Assembly: GCF_001477655.1 (NCBI RefSeq) | Contig: NZ_CP011266.1 | Location: forward strand, 669,001 to 733,000 | Reading direction: 5' to 3' | DNA: 64,000 nucleotides | Source of the DNA: Methanobrevibacter millerae | GTDB lineage: Archaea; Methanobacteriota; Methanobacteria; Methanobacteriales; Methanobacteriaceae | Part shown: piece after piece, positions 44,965 through 54,888 of the stretch | Layout: the number at the start of each line of letters is the position of its first letter | Numbering within the stretch: the stretch's first letter is position 1 | Program-made: the position numbers and the translations under genes | Notes under the pieces: model-generated | The model's input: the letters and a program-made list of their open reading frames with translations, nothing else | What the model was told of the DNA's origin: nothing | Database searches by the model: none

Positions 44965-47900
44965 ATGTTTAAAAATAAGATAGCTATTAGCAAAAATTTT
45001 TTAATTGCCATATGCTTCATTTCTTTAATTCTGTTTGCAGTTAATACAGTTAATGCAATAGATTTAAATGATGTTGTATCTTGTGGTGATACATTAGGTA
45101 TTGAAGCAAACAGTGGTATAAATGCAATTGATAAAGATAAACTAGAAAATTCTCAGCAAGATATGCTTTCACAAGCAAATACAATAACTTTAAATAATGG
45201 TAAATTTTCAGATATTCAGGAAGCTATAAATTCTAATTTAAATGATGGGGATACGCTTGTTTTAAATGGTGAATTCACAACCAATAAAGCGGAATCACAT
45301 ATTATTATTTATAAAAATATAACTTTTACTTCAACATCTAATGGTATTTTAAATGGAAAAAATTTATCAAGTATTTTTATTGTTGAAAATGGTGGATCTG
45401 GCTCTTCATTTTCAAATCTGGTATTTAAAAATGGAAATGGTTTGTATGGAGGGGCTATAAGGATTCTTGCAAAAGATGTAACGATAGATAATTGTCTATT
45501 CCAGGATAATTATGCTTCACGGGGTGGTGGTTCAATTTATACAGAGTATAATATTGAAAATAACCCTGATTTTGGACGTAATCTTTTAATAAAAAATTCT
45601 CAATTTAAAAATAATAGGGCAGAAATTACTGCTGGAGCTATTGGTGCTTATGGTTATAATACAAGGATATTGAATTGTTTATTTGAATCAAATTCAGTTT
45701 ATAACAGAAATGGTGGAAGCGTTTATGGAGGTGCAATACAAGTTGGAAAAGAAGAATATATTACAAATTCAATAATTAAAGATTGTAAATTTATTAACAA
45801 TAAAGCAATTTCCATAACTGGAACTAAATTATCTCATGGCGGAGCAAGCTGTTTAAGGGATGGTGTAACATATGAAAATTGTTTGTTTGAAAGAAATTCT
45901 GCAGATTTTGGAGGAGCATTAACCGCTCATTTTTCAGGTACAATTAAAAACTGTACTTTCAATTCAAACACTGCAAATGATTATGGAGGAGCAATTTCTA
46001 ATATGGAGGGTGTTAAATCAATAAACCTTAAAATCATTGACTGTGACTTCAATTCCAATAGTGCTCCTTATGGTGGTGCTGTAAGATTAACCGGTAACAG
46101 TGTAACTATTGATGATTGTAACTTTGATAAAAATTATGCATCTATTGATGGTGGTGCAGTATTTGTAGAAACGAAAATAATTGATGTTGTGGACTCAAAT
46201 TTTAATCATAATAGTGCTGAAAATAATGGTGGTGCAATATTCATAAATGGTGAATCTACAAATGTCCAAAATTCAAATTTTACATATAATACCGCGATTG
46301 CTAATCCAAAAGTTAAAAATGATGGATTGGGTGGAGCTATTTATATTAATAGTAGTTCCGATACTGTGAATAATAATAAATTTGAATATAATGTGGCAAG
46401 AAATGGTAGTGCAATTTATTATGATAACTCAGGTAAAAATTTAAAAATAACAAATAATGTAATGTTTAAAAATCAGGCATGGGTTTATGCACTTCCTATT
46501 TATGCAAATGATATTTATTATGGAGAAAATGTGGATGTTGGTGCGATAATTTATGGTGGAAACAATATTGCGGATTATGATAATTTGGCTGTTTCAAATT
46601 CAATTTATAATGCGGCCTCTAATAAATATATTGTTGTCAATGGTGAAATTCCTGTTTTGGGAGCAACAAATAGTGGTCAATTATATCAGGATGCTCGTGA
46701 ATATAATATTGATGTGCTTTTAACAGTCAAACACTCAGACGGGACTGTTGTTTTTAATAATACATTAAAGTCAAATTATCTTGGTGAAATCACAACTAAA
46801 TTAAATAATTTAAAAGTTGGAACATATACAGTTACTGCAATGCATTTTGAAGATAATTACTATAAAGCTATTGTAAATCAAACAACATTTGTTGTTAATC
46901 CAAAAATTGATGTTTCAGTAAGTAAAAACACCCAATATTCAGAATTCAATTATCGAGATCAGGTGGTTTGGACAATAAACGTAGTAAATAATGGTCCAAG
47001 TGATGCATCCAATGTTAAAGTAAATGATGTTTTGCCGGATGGTTTGATTTATCAGTCTTCTTCTGCTTCTGTTGGTAATTATGCTAATGGAGTTTGGAAT
47101 ATTGGTAATTTAGCTAAAGGTAAAACTGCAACCATTAAAATAACAACTTTAATTAATAAAACAGGTGATATTACAAATAAAGCAACAGTTGATGCTAAGG
47201 AATTTGATTGGAATACAACAAATAATCAGGATTCACAGAAAATAACAGTTCCTAAAGCAATAGATTTATCAATTGCTAAAATTGCTAATGTATCTAATCC
47301 GAAATATGGTGATTTGGTTAAGTGGACTTTGACTGTTAGGAATAATGGTCCTGATATTGCTCATGATGTAGTTGTTAGTGATGTTTTACCTATGGGTTTA
47401 CTATTTAAAAGTTCAAATGGAAATTATGCTGATTCCAAATGGTCTGTTGGCACGTTAAATCTAGGTCAATCTAAAAGTTTGGAAATTATAACTTCTGTAA
47501 TTGCAACGGGCAATATTGAAAATACTGCTACTGTTTCTGGTAAGGAATATGACTATAACTTAGCTAATAATAAGGTATCTAAAACTATAAATGTTGATAG
47601 GGCTGCTGATTTGTCTGTTATAAAATCAGTTAATGAAACAAGGCCTAATTATGGTGATTTGGTTAAGTGGACTTTGACTGTTAGGAATAATGGTCCTGAT
47701 GCGGCTAGTGGTGTTAATGTGGGTGATGTTTTACCTGTAGGTTTGGTTTATCAGTCTTCTTCTGCTTCAGTTGGTAGTTATGCTAATGGTGTTTGGAGTA
47801 TTGGTAATTTGGATAATGGCAAGACTGTTACTTTGTCTATTGTTTGTAAAATTAATAAAACTGGTTTGATTAAGAATGTTGCTTCTGTTTCTGGTAATGA

Positions 47901-50622
47901 GTTTGATATTGATTTGACTAATAATAGGGGTGATGCTTCTGTTAATGTTGCTAAGGCTGCTGATTTGGAGGTTATTAAAACTGTGAATAATGGTGCTCCT
48001 AATTATGGTGATTTGGTTAAGTGGACTGTGACTGTTAGGAATAATGGTCCTGATGTTGCTAGTGATGTTGTTTTAACTGATGTTTTGCCTGCTGGTTTGG
48101 TTATTAAAAGTGCTACTGGTAATTTTGTTGATGGCAAATGGGTTATTGGATCTTTGGATTCCGGTAAGTCTCAGAGCTTTGAAGTTGTTACTTTGGTTAA
48201 TAAAACTGGTAGTTTAACTAATAAAGTTTCTGTAGTTGGTAGGGAATATGATTATAATCCTAAAAATAATAATGCATCAAAAGGTATTAATGTTGCTAAG
48301 GCTGCTGATTTGTCTGTTATAAAATCAGTTAATGAAACAAGGCCTAATTATGGTGATTTGGTTAAGTGGACTTTGACTGTTAGGAATAATGGTCCTGATA
48401 TGGCTAGTGGTGTTAATGTGAGTGATGTTTTACCTGAGGGTTTGGTTTATCAGTCTTCTTCTGCTTCAGTTGGTAGTTATGCTAATGGTGTTTGGACTAT
48501 TGGTAATTTAGATAATGGCAAGACTGTTACATTAACAATTATTTCTAAGGTGGATAAAACTGGTTCAATTAACAATATTGTAAATGTCAGTGGAAATGAG
48601 TACGATATTAACAAGACAAATAATGAAAATAATAAAATTATAGATGTTCCAAAAGCCTGTGATTTAGAAGTTATTAAATCCGTTAATGATTCTTCTCCAA
48701 ATTACCATAAACTGGTTAGATGGACAATCATTGTCAATAATAATGGTCCGGACAATGCAACTGGTGTTTTGGTTGAAGATATTTTACCTCAAGGTTTGGT
48801 AATAATAAGCAGCAATGCCAATTATACAAATGGCAAATGGTTTATTGGAAATCTAAATGCATTTTCATCAAAAATATTGGAAATCACTACTTTAATTAAT
48901 AAAACAGGTTTATTGATTAATAATGCTAATATTACTGGAAATGAATATGATTTTAATAAATCTAACAATTATGATAATGCATCTATTGACGTTTTGCCTT
49001 CAGCAGATTTAGAAATTCAAAAAATTGTCAGCAATGAAAATCCATTATATAATGATACCGTTAAATGGATAATTATTGTAAAAAATAATGGTCCAGACAA
49101 AGCTACTGGTGTTAAAGTCAATGAAACATTGGATGATTCTTTTGAATTGGTAAAATCAAAATTGAGTAAAGGATTTTACATAAATGGAATTTGGACTATC
49201 GGCGATTTAAATGCTGGTGAGAATGTTTACCTTGAAATAATAACAAAAATTCTCAAAACAGGTAATTTCACAAATGTTGTTAATGTCATAGGTAATGAAT
49301 ATGATCATAATACTTCCAATAATTTGGCAAATAAATCCATAAACGTTTATCCTGCTATAGATTTACAAATTACTAAAAATGTAAATAATTCCTCTCCAAA
49401 TTACAATGATTTGGTTAAATGGACTGTGACTGTTAGGAATAATGGTCCTGATAAAGCAAATGTAATTGAAATTGCAGATATTTTACCTAAAGGATTAGAA
49501 TTTGTTGGATATAATTCAACTAAAGGATATTATGCTGATGGATTTTGGAAATTCTGCTGTCTTGAAGTTGGTGAAACTCAAAGTTTAGATATTGTTACTA
49601 GGGTAAAATCCATAGGAAATATTAAAAATATTGTTTCAGCAAATGCAAAAGAATATGACTATAATCCAGATAACAATAAAGATGAATCTGAAATAACAGT
49701 ACCTCCTGCTGCTGATTTAGAAATAACCAAATTGGTTAATCAAAGTGTAGTCAATTATACAAATTTAGTTAAATGGACATTGATTGTTAAGAATAACGGT
49801 CCAAATGAAGCGACACGTGTTGTAGTAATGGATAAATTGCCTGAAGGTTTAACCTTCGTTAGTGCACAGGGTGATGGTACATATTCAACTACTGGAACAT
49901 GGTATGTTGGAAACATTGCTTCTGGCCAATCAAAAGAATTAACAATCATTACACGTTGTGATAAAGTTGGTGAATTAACTAATGTTGCAGTTGTCAAAGG
50001 TGATCAATATGATTATAACTCAACAAATGATAAGGGAGAAAAAACTGTTGTAGTCCCTCCTGCTGCTGATTTGGCTATTACAAAAACAGTATCAAAAGCA
50101 CAATATTTTGTCAATGATTTGATTAATTATACAATTGAAATTCTTAATAATGGTCCAAGTGTTGCCGAAAATATTTCAGTCAAAGAATTTATGGATGATT
50201 CATTAATACTAAAATCAGTTTTCGCTGCTTCAGGATATTATGATGATGTTAATCAAATTTGGCATATTAACTCATTGGCTAATGGAGAAAAAACATATCT
50301 GAATATTAATGCAATTGCTACTGGAGATGGTTTGGTCAATAATAAAGTTTCAGTAATTTCAGATACTTTTGACAATAATTTAAAAAATAATTATGCTGAA
50401 TGTATTGTTGAAATTATTAAAAAGATTATTGATCCAAATTCTGTCTTTAATCCAGGTCTTTATTCAAGATTCAGTAATCATAATTCTTTAGAAAAAGATT
50501 TAAGTATGATTGCAAAAGCAGGAATTGAAATGAAAAGCACTGGTATGCCAATCGGTTTATTGTTTGCTATTGCATTGATTTCTATTGGAATTTGTACATC
50601 CAATATTTCAAGAAAAAGGTAA
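44965..50622 (+). CDS. Giant adhesin-like surface protein: beta-helix plus ten DUF11 repeats
   Basis: The 1885 residues are built for the cell surface. A signal peptide (1-32, ending VNA) precedes a right-handed parallel beta-helix, about 70-500, with many GGAI/NNxAxxGGA turns (NSNTANDYGGAIS, DGGAVFVETK). A linker with an immunoglobulin-like region (about 530-640) follows, then ten DUF11 repeats of about 117 residues (46903-50400), each with a (V)KWTxxVRNNGPDxA motif. A C-terminal helix (GLLFAIALISIGICTSNIS) and RKR tail anchor it. These are the adhesin-like proteins of Methanobrevibacter, probably for host or microbe contact. AAAGGAG precedes ATG 44965; an upstream in-frame extension lacks a site. 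Confidence 0.93.
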   Translation: MFKNKIAISKNFLIAICFISLILFAVNTVNAIDLNDVVSCGDTLGIEANSGINAIDKDKLENSQQDMLSQANTITLNNGKFSDIQEAINSNLNDGDTLVLNGEFTTNKAESHIIIYKNITFTSTSNGILNGKNLSSIFIVENGGSGSSFSNLVFKNGNGLYGGAIRILAKDVTIDNCLFQDNYASRGGGSIYTEYNIENNPDFGRNLLIKNSQFKNNRAEITAGAIGAYGYNTRILNCLFESNSVYNRNGGSVYGGAIQVGKEEYITNSIIKDCKFINNKAISITGTKLSHGGASCLRDGVTYENCLFERNSADFGGALTAHFSGTIKNCTFNSNTANDYGGAISNMEGVKSINLKIIDCDFNSNSAPYGGAVRLTGNSVTIDDCNFDKNYASIDGGAVFVETKIIDVVDSNFNHNSAENNGGAIFINGESTNVQNSNFTYNTAIANPKVKNDGLGGAIYINSSSDTVNNNKFEYNVARNGSAIYYDNSGKNLKITNNVMFKNQAWVYALPIYANDIYYGENVDVGAIIYGGNNIADYDNLAVSNSIYNAASNKYIVVNGEIPVLGATNSGQLYQDAREYNIDVLLTVKHSDGTVVFNNTLKSNYLGEITTKLNNLKVGTYTVTAMHFEDNYYKAIVNQTTFVVNPKIDVSVSKNTQYSEFNYRDQVVWTINVVNNGPSDASNVKVNDVLPDGLIYQSSSASVGNYANGVWNIGNLAKGKTATIKITTLINKTGDITNKATVDAKEFDWNTTNNQDSQKITVPKAIDLSIAKIANVSNPKYGDLVKWTLTVRNNGPDIAHDVVVSDVLPMGLLFKSSNGNYADSKWSVGTLNLGQSKSLEIITSVIATGNIENTATVSGKEYDYNLANNKVSKTINVDRAADLSVIKSVNETRPNYGDLVKWTLTVRNNGPDAASGVNVGDVLPVGLVYQSSSASVGSYANGVWSIGNLDNGKTVTLSIVCKINKTGLIKNVASVSGNEFDIDLTNNRGDASVNVAKAADLEVIKTVNNGAPNYGDLVKWTVTVRNNGPDVASDVVLTDVLPAGLVIKSATGNFVDGKWVIGSLDSGKSQSFEVVTLVNKTGSLTNKVSVVGREYDYNPKNNNASKGINVAKAADLSVIKSVNETRPNYGDLVKWTLTVRNNGPDMASGVNVSDVLPEGLVYQSSSASVGSYANGVWTIGNLDNGKTVTLTIISKVDKTGSINNIVNVSGNEYDINKTNNENNKIIDVPKACDLEVIKSVNDSSPNYHKLVRWTIIVNNNGPDNATGVLVEDILPQGLVIISSNANYTNGKWFIGNLNAFSSKILEITTLINKTGLLINNANITGNEYDFNKSNNYDNASIDVLPSADLEIQKIVSNENPLYNDTVKWIIIVKNNGPDKATGVKVNETLDDSFELVKSKLSKGFYINGIWTIGDLNAGENVYLEIITKILKTGNFTNVVNVIGNEYDHNTSNNLANKSINVYPAIDLQITKNVNNSSPNYNDLVKWTVTVRNNGPDKANVIEIADILPKGLEFVGYNSTKGYYADGFWKFCCLEVGETQSLDIVTRVKSIGNIKNIVSANAKEYDYNPDNNKDESEITVPPAADLEITKLVNQSVVNYTNLVKWTLIVKNNGPNEATRVVVMDKLPEGLTFVSAQGDGTYSTTGTWYVGNIASGQSKELTIITRCDKVGELTNVAVVKGDQYDYNSTNDKGEKTVVVPPAADLAITKTVSKAQYFVNDLINYTIEILNNGPSVAENISVKEFMDDSLILKSVFAASGYYDDVNQIWHINSLANGEKTYLNINAIATGDGLVNNKVSVISDTFDNNLKNNYAECIVEIIKKIIDPNSVFNPGLYSRFSNHNSLEKDLSMIAKAGIEMKSTGMPIGLLFAIALISIGICTSNISRKR
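46903..50400 (+). repeat. Array of ten DUF11 repeats in the adhesin
   Basis: Repeats begin near 46903, 47260, 47602, 47955, 48301, 48655, 49001, 49353, 49707 and 50062, spacing about 350 bp. Repeats 3 and 5 (47602 and 48301) match over long exact stretches, including GGTGATTTGGTTAAGTGGAC, and repeats 2-5 share a distinct GTT/GGT/GCT-rich codon style. Repeats 6-10 are more divergent. This indicates recent duplication or conversion within the gene. Confidence 0.9.
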
Positions 50623-50623
50623 T

Positions 50624-50668
50624 GAAGTAGCTTTTTATGCTACTTCTTTTATTTTTTATTTTATTTTT
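50624..50668 (+). terminator. Intrinsic terminator of the adhesin gene
   Basis: GAAGTAGC, loop TTTTTAT, GCTACTTC (50624-50646) forms an 8-bp stem directly after the stop codon, followed by long T-rich runs to about 50668. Confidence 0.8.
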
Positions 50669-51057
50669 TAAAATTTATTATTTTTAATTGATTATTTCTA
50701 AAAATATGGATGTATACTAATTAAATTTTATTTTGGATACTTTTTTTGATTTTTCTTTGCCCCTTGTGATATTTCAAAGAAAAGGTAATTTAAAATAACT
50801 TTCATGTGTGTATTTTTAATTTTTGTTAATCGATTTTTACAAATTTTCAAAGTACTAAAATTATTGATTTTCCAATTAATTATTTTAATGGATGCATCGA
50901 TTTCTATTATAATAATTATTCATGAATGTAAAATTATGCATATGTTTATATAAGAGTTTGAATAAAAATAATAATTGATATTGATGTAATGGTAAGTTTT
51001 TTGTAAACTTGATTATTTGCACAATATTTTTTTATAAAAAATATGAAGTGAATTATT
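50669..51057 (+). other. Intergenic region before the candidate histone-fold gene
   Basis: No gene is seen. TTTTCTTTG (50751-50759) and CAAAGAAAA (50775-50783) form a 9-bp stem with a 15-nt loop. GTTTATATAAGAG at 50944-50956 is a TATA-like promoter for the gene at 51058, about 100 bp upstream. A GTGAA site lies at 51048-51052. Confidence 0.45.
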
Positions 51058-51492
51058 ATGTCAGAAGAAGAAATTCAACAACAAACTGAAGACTACATTG
51101 AAGAAGACGAAGAAAAATTACCTTTTGCTAAAGCTGAAGTTGTTCGTTTAATGAAAGAAAATCTTGATGACGACAAAATGATTAGGGAAAGAGTAAAAGT
51201 TGAAATGAATAAATTCTTAGGCGAAGTTTTAAAAAATGTATGTAAACAATTAAACGATTATCCATATACCACAATTGAATATGAAATGCTTAAGGAATCA
51301 ACTTACCCATATACTAATATTGAAAGAATCAACCAAGAAAAAGAAAGAATTTTATTACACTTGGAAGCTATTAAAGCTGATTGTAATGCATTAGCAATGG
51401 ATGTTCAAAAAACATTAAAATTAAAAGATGTTGTCGAAGAAGACACTTTCGCTACTTTTTCAGCTGATGTTGAAGAAGAGGAAGAAGAATAA
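51058..51492 (+). CDS. Acidic protein with predicted histone fold and coiled coil
   Basis: The 144 residues have an acidic N-terminus (1-20), then three helices of a histone fold: [16 protein letters not shown] (about 21-36), [19 protein letters not shown] (about 40-66) and [12 protein letters not shown] (about 71-82). A long amphipathic helix ([20 protein letters not shown], about 90-122) follows, and a glutamate-rich tail. The pattern LPxAxxxxxxK...IxxxAxxxxxKxLxEV...TIxxxxL is like archaeal histones, but with a different surface and an acidic, not basic, extension. I do not recognise a named family. It has its own promoter. Confidence 0.7.
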   Translation: MSEEEIQQQTEDYIEEDEEKLPFAKAEVVRLMKENLDDDKMIRERVKVEMNKFLGEVLKNVCKQLNDYPYTTIEYEMLKESTYPYTNIERINQEKERILLHLEAIKADCNALAMDVQKTLKLKDVVEEDTFATFSADVEEEEEE

Positions 51493-51514
51493 TTTTCTTC
51501 CATTACTTATTTTT

Positions 51515-52105
51515 TTACCTATCTTCAATATGGGAAAACCCTGTTTTTAATTCTTTTAGTTCATCTTCAGGAATTTCAGATATTACAACATCATCACTGA
51601 CAATATTGCTTTGACCAAAAGGATCATCAATAATCAAAGTTGCAGTTCCATTACCTTTTATTAACTCCTGTATTTCAGCAAGTGTTTTTTTGGCATTTGC
51701 CTGTGATTGTTCATCTTCAAATAATTGCAATGCTTTTTTTACAGCACCTTCGAATCTTGTAAGCATCCCTTCAACATTTGTTACATATCCTTCGGATTTT
51801 GGGCCAGGTTCCACTTTAACCCCGATTTCAGGAATTGTAACGGTGGCAGATTGAGAACGTACAACTCTGATGGATAATGTTTCTTTAGAAATTTTTAATG
51901 TATATTTTGCAGGGTCATTGTGTTCCAGTGCTATGACATCGCTATGTTTAAATCCGCATTTTTTACATTGTATTGTTGTTTCAAGAACTTTTCCAAAATG
52001 AGGAATTTCAATTTCTTTCATTATTGATTTTGCTATTCCATCAACATTACATGCGGGGCATTTAATAACCATTTCATTAATTTCTGTTGTTTCTTCTTCA
52101 CTCAT
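51515..52105 (-). CDS. ZPR1 zinc-finger domain protein
   Basis: The 196 residues start with a C4 zinc ribbon (IKCPACNVDG...IQCKKCGFKHSDV) followed by a ZPR1-type beta-rich domain (LSIRVVRSQSATVTIPEIGV) and a helical part (RFEGAVKKALQLFEDEQSQA). In eukaryotes ZPR1 binds translation factors; archaeal copies are single-domain. ATG 52105 (MSEEETTE) overlaps the upstream 2-phosphoglycerate kinase stop by 8 bp, so they are coupled. Confidence 0.88.
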   Translation of the reverse strand: MSEEETTEINEMVIKCPACNVDGIAKSIMKEIEIPHFGKVLETTIQCKKCGFKHSDVIALEHNDPAKYTLKISKETLSIRVVRSQSATVTIPEIGVKVEPGPKSEGYVTNVEGMLTRFEGAVKKALQLFEDEQSQANAKKTLAEIQELIKGNGTATLIIDDPFGQSNIVSDDVVISEIPEDELKELKTGFSHIEDR

Positions 52106-53042
52106 TATAAACAAATCCTTTATCTGTCAATTCTTTTTTAATCTTTTCTATTATTTCATTATTGGCTGCACAAATTGTGAATTCCCTATATTTTGAAATA
52201 TTATATAAATTGTTCAAATCATCTTTCACATTTGGATTCTTTTTGATATTGTCAATAAATCTTTTTGCGGAATCATAGTCTGAAACTTTAACGTCTCTTA
52301 CAAGAGGATCTTTAAACCCTTTTAAACTATAGATGATTTTTTCTATGCTTCCGTTATTGTTGTTTATAATAATATCAATAACTTCCGGAAGTTCTTCAAC
52401 ATTATTTGTTAGTTTGATGTTGGTACATGACTTATTGATAATCGTTAAAATCTGTTCTACACTTTTATCAATGCTTTCCGTTTTTATTATTGAAACATTA
52501 TTCTTTTCTGCTTCACTCAATAAGTGATTATGGATAATCCTATTTTCAGTAAAGAAATCAAGTTGCTTTCCGCCTCTGTGTATTTGAATTGCTCTTTTAA
52601 CAAATCGCTCTTTATGAGATTCCTCATCAGAACTTAAAACAAAGAAATATATTTCAGCAAAGTCCTTAAACTGTTCAATGTCAATTAAGCCAGGAACCAA
52701 ATGAACACCCTCAATAATTATGTCATCAAAATCAGTAATAGCACGTTGAATTATTTTTTCAAGCCCTGGAATTACATACGATGCATGCTCATCAAAGCCT
52801 GCTGAAACCAAATCATCATAACTTTTAAAATTAGCCTTGTTTCTTAAATTTTTATATGCATCATATGATGAGCTGTGTAATGCTGGTGCATATTCCTTTC
52901 CTATAATTCCTCTTACGACAGCTCTTATAAAATCACTTTCAATTAAATGTTTTATATTTAACTGTTTAGCTAGTTGTGAAGCAATTGTTGATTTTCCAAT
53001 CCCTGATGCACTTCCAATTAATATAACATAAGGTTTTCTCAT
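52098..53042 (-). CDS. 2-phosphoglycerate kinase
   Basis: The 314 residues match the methanogen 2-phosphoglycerate kinase used to make 2,3-bisphosphoglycerate for cyclic 2,3-diphosphoglycerate. A Walker A motif GSASGIGKSTIA is at about 10-21, followed by HLIESDFIRAVVRGIIG and DDIIIEGVHLVPG. The C-terminal 110 residues (from about 205) are less conserved. The synthase gene is not in the window. It is divergent from the DUF1611 gene. Confidence 0.85.
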   Translation of the reverse strand: MRKPYVILIGSASGIGKSTIASQLAKQLNIKHLIESDFIRAVVRGIIGKEYAPALHSSSYDAYKNLRNKANFKSYDDLVSAGFDEHASYVIPGLEKIIQRAITDFDDIIIEGVHLVPGLIDIEQFKDFAEIYFFVLSSDEESHKERFVKRAIQIHRGGKQLDFFTENRIIHNHLLSEAEKNNVSIIKTESIDKSVEQILTIINKSCTNIKLTNNVEELPEVIDIIINNNNGSIEKIIYSLKGFKDPLVRDVKVSDYDSAKRFIDNIKKNPNVKDDLNNLYNISKYREFTICAANNEIIEKIKKELTDKGFVYNE

Positions 53043-53238
53043 GTTCCATTCTCCATATTGTCTTTTTGTATAATTTATATATATTATATTAAAAAGTTTT
53101 TTCTATTCAAAACATATATTTTAATATTAGAAACTATAATAATTATAATTAATATATAATTTTTTTGAAACAATTTTTTGTAAAAAAATTTTCAAGATTA
53201 TTTTTATTATTATGAGATATTATAAGTTATAAGGAGAG

Positions 53239-54294
53239 ATGGTTTTGTATTCAGTAGATTCAGTTAAAGAAATTCAAGATTTAAATCCTTTCATCGTTGT
53301 TGGATGCGGTGGTGGAGGAGAAAAATTCTCTAATCTTGAGGGAATTGAAACAGTTGGATTCATTGATGATGATGAAAGAAAACAGGGTAAACAGTATTGC
53401 GGACATATTATTTCGAACAGTTTAGAAGGATGTTTGGAAGAAAATGATGCAAAATCTATTGTTATAATGTTGCCTATTGGTGCGGAAGGAACCGCTCTTA
53501 AATATGCTGTTCAAGCTATTGATGCTGGATTGAATGTGGTAACTTCATTCAGGTCATTGTCAATAGAAGATAATCCGTCATTAGCTAAATTTGCAGAATC
53601 AAAAAATGTTATTTTAAAAGAAATCAGTCCTAGATTGGATGTAGTTGAAAAATTTGCAGGTGTTGCTCCCGAAAAATCCTGTGAAGTTTTACCTAAAATT
53701 TCTTACACTCCAAAAGCACATGTTGTTTTTGTTGGAGGTACTTCCCAGGAATGTGGTAAAAGAACTACTTCAAAACAGTTAGGTATTGCTGCAACTGAAC
53801 GTGGTTTAACTTCAGCTATAATTTCCACTGATGAAATGGGACTTGAAGAACCGACTGATTTTAATTTTAGAGCAGGTAGTTTATCTGCAATGGATGTTCC
53901 TGCAGCTATTTTATCTGCAATAAAATATGTTGAAGAAAAGAAAAACCCTGATATTATTTTTATTGAAGGTCAATCTAGTTTAACTGAAAAAGGAAACCCT
54001 CATCCAAGAGGTTTATCTGCAGCTATTTTAATCGGTGCTGCTCCTGATGCAGTTATTGTTGGACACAGACCTAATCATCCATACAGAGAACCTAGAGGAA
54101 TTGAAGAAGAAATTAAAGCTATTGAATCTATTGAACCAACTAAAGTTGTTGGAATATCCATTAATTTAAAAAATGCAGAATTGGATATGGATGTCGACTT
54201 CTTCGAATCTAAATATGATTTACCTGTTGAGGATGTTTATAATAATGGAGCTTCAAAATTATTGGATGCTATTTTAGATTATTTGGAGGAGTAA
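53239..54294 (+). CDS. DUF1611 family P-loop protein
   Basis: The 351 residues have a Rossmann-like N-terminal half ([33 protein letters not shown]) and a C-terminal P-loop domain with Walker [13 protein letters not shown] (about 166-177) and [18 protein letters not shown]. This is the DUF1611 arrangement; biochemical role uncertain (some relatives act on amino-acid-derived metabolites). AAGGAGAG touches ATG 53239, so TTG 53245 is a possible alternative start. It lies 6 bp upstream of sepF, an unusual but clear coupling. Confidence 0.83.
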   Translation: MVLYSVDSVKEIQDLNPFIVVGCGGGGEKFSNLEGIETVGFIDDDERKQGKQYCGHIISNSLEGCLEENDAKSIVIMLPIGAEGTALKYAVQAIDAGLNVVTSFRSLSIEDNPSLAKFAESKNVILKEISPRLDVVEKFAGVAPEKSCEVLPKISYTPKAHVVFVGGTSQECGKRTTSKQLGIAATERGLTSAIISTDEMGLEEPTDFNFRAGSLSAMDVPAAILSAIKYVEEKKNPDIIFIEGQSSLTEKGNPHPRGLSAAILIGAAPDAVIVGHRPNHPYREPRGIEEEIKAIESIEPTKVVGISINLKNAELDMDVDFFESKYDLPVEDVYNNGASKLLDAILDYLEE

Positions 54295-54300
54295 TTTTTT

Positions 54301-54756
54301 ATGAATTTAATGGATACAATTAAAAAAAGTTTAGGTTTTGAAATCACTGAAGAATCTAGACAGCAATATAGAAGTAATCCAGGATATGGTTCTCCTAATC
54401 GTGGTCCAAGACAAAATCCTAATTATAATAATACCCGTACTAGTCCTAGACCGGATTTTGATGATATAGAACCTATTATTCCTGAACAGCCTTATTATGA
54501 AATTGTTCTAATCAGACCAAGAACAATAGATGATATTAACTATGTTGTTGATCAGGTAATAGAAGAGAAAAATCCTGTTATTTTAGATTTGTCTTTTCTT
54601 GAAAGTGAAAGTCCTGCTAATTTTAAACTTGCTGGAGATAAAATTAAGCAGATGAGAACTCGTTATGGTGCTCAGGCATTATTGCTTTCCCGTACCAGTG
54701 AAAAAAACTTGATTATTCTTTCTCCTAAGAAAGTTAAATTAGTTAAAAAAAGTTAA
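54301..54756 (+). CDS. sepF: Archaeal cell-division protein SepF
   Basis: The 151 residues show SepF architecture: an amphipathic N-terminal membrane-targeting helix (MNLMDTIKKSLGFEIT), a disordered Pro/Asn/Arg linker (15-65), and the SepF core from about 66 (IVLIRPRTIDDINYVVDQVI, NPVILDLSFLESES). It anchors FtsZ to the membrane. GGAGGAG precedes ATG 54301. It is in an operon with DUF1611, and a terminator follows. Confidence 0.92.
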   Translation: MNLMDTIKKSLGFEITEESRQQYRSNPGYGSPNRGPRQNPNYNNTRTSPRPDFDDIEPIIPEQPYYEIVLIRPRTIDDINYVVDQVIEEKNPVILDLSFLESESPANFKLAGDKIKQMRTRYGAQALLLSRTSEKNLIILSPKKVKLVKKS

Positions 54757-54758
54757 TC

Positions 54759-54796
54759 GGATAATGCAGACGCATTATTCATAATCCTATTTTTTT
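54759..54796 (+). terminator. Intrinsic terminator after sepF
   Basis: GGATAATGC, loop AGAC, GCATTATTC (54759-54780, 9 bp with one G-T pair) is followed after 9 nt by a T-run (54790-54796). It isolates the sepF transcript from the unit that follows. Confidence 0.65.
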
Positions 54797-54800
54797 AAAA

Positions 54801-54888
54801 TTTAGTCATACCTAAAAAATACCAAAACATTTATATGCTACTTCTTACAACATTATAATTAGGTGATGTAAATTTAGGCAAACCTAAA
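54801..54888 (+). promoter_or_regulatory. Promoter flanked by two DtxR/IdeR-like operators
   Basis: Operator 1, TTTAGTCATACCTAAA (54801-54816), and operator 2, TTTAGGCAAACCTAAA (54873-54888, perfect 6-bp arms), are centred 72 bp apart. Between them is TTTATATG (54830-54837), a TATA element predicting a start near 54858. The TTAGG/CCTAA half-sites match those of metal-dependent DtxR/IdeR/MDR1-type repressors. No protein gene follows. Confidence 0.6.

Noticed and set aside
46903-50400. CRISPR-like repeat array
   Set aside because: The repeats are about 350 bp, in frame, and code for DUF11 domains.
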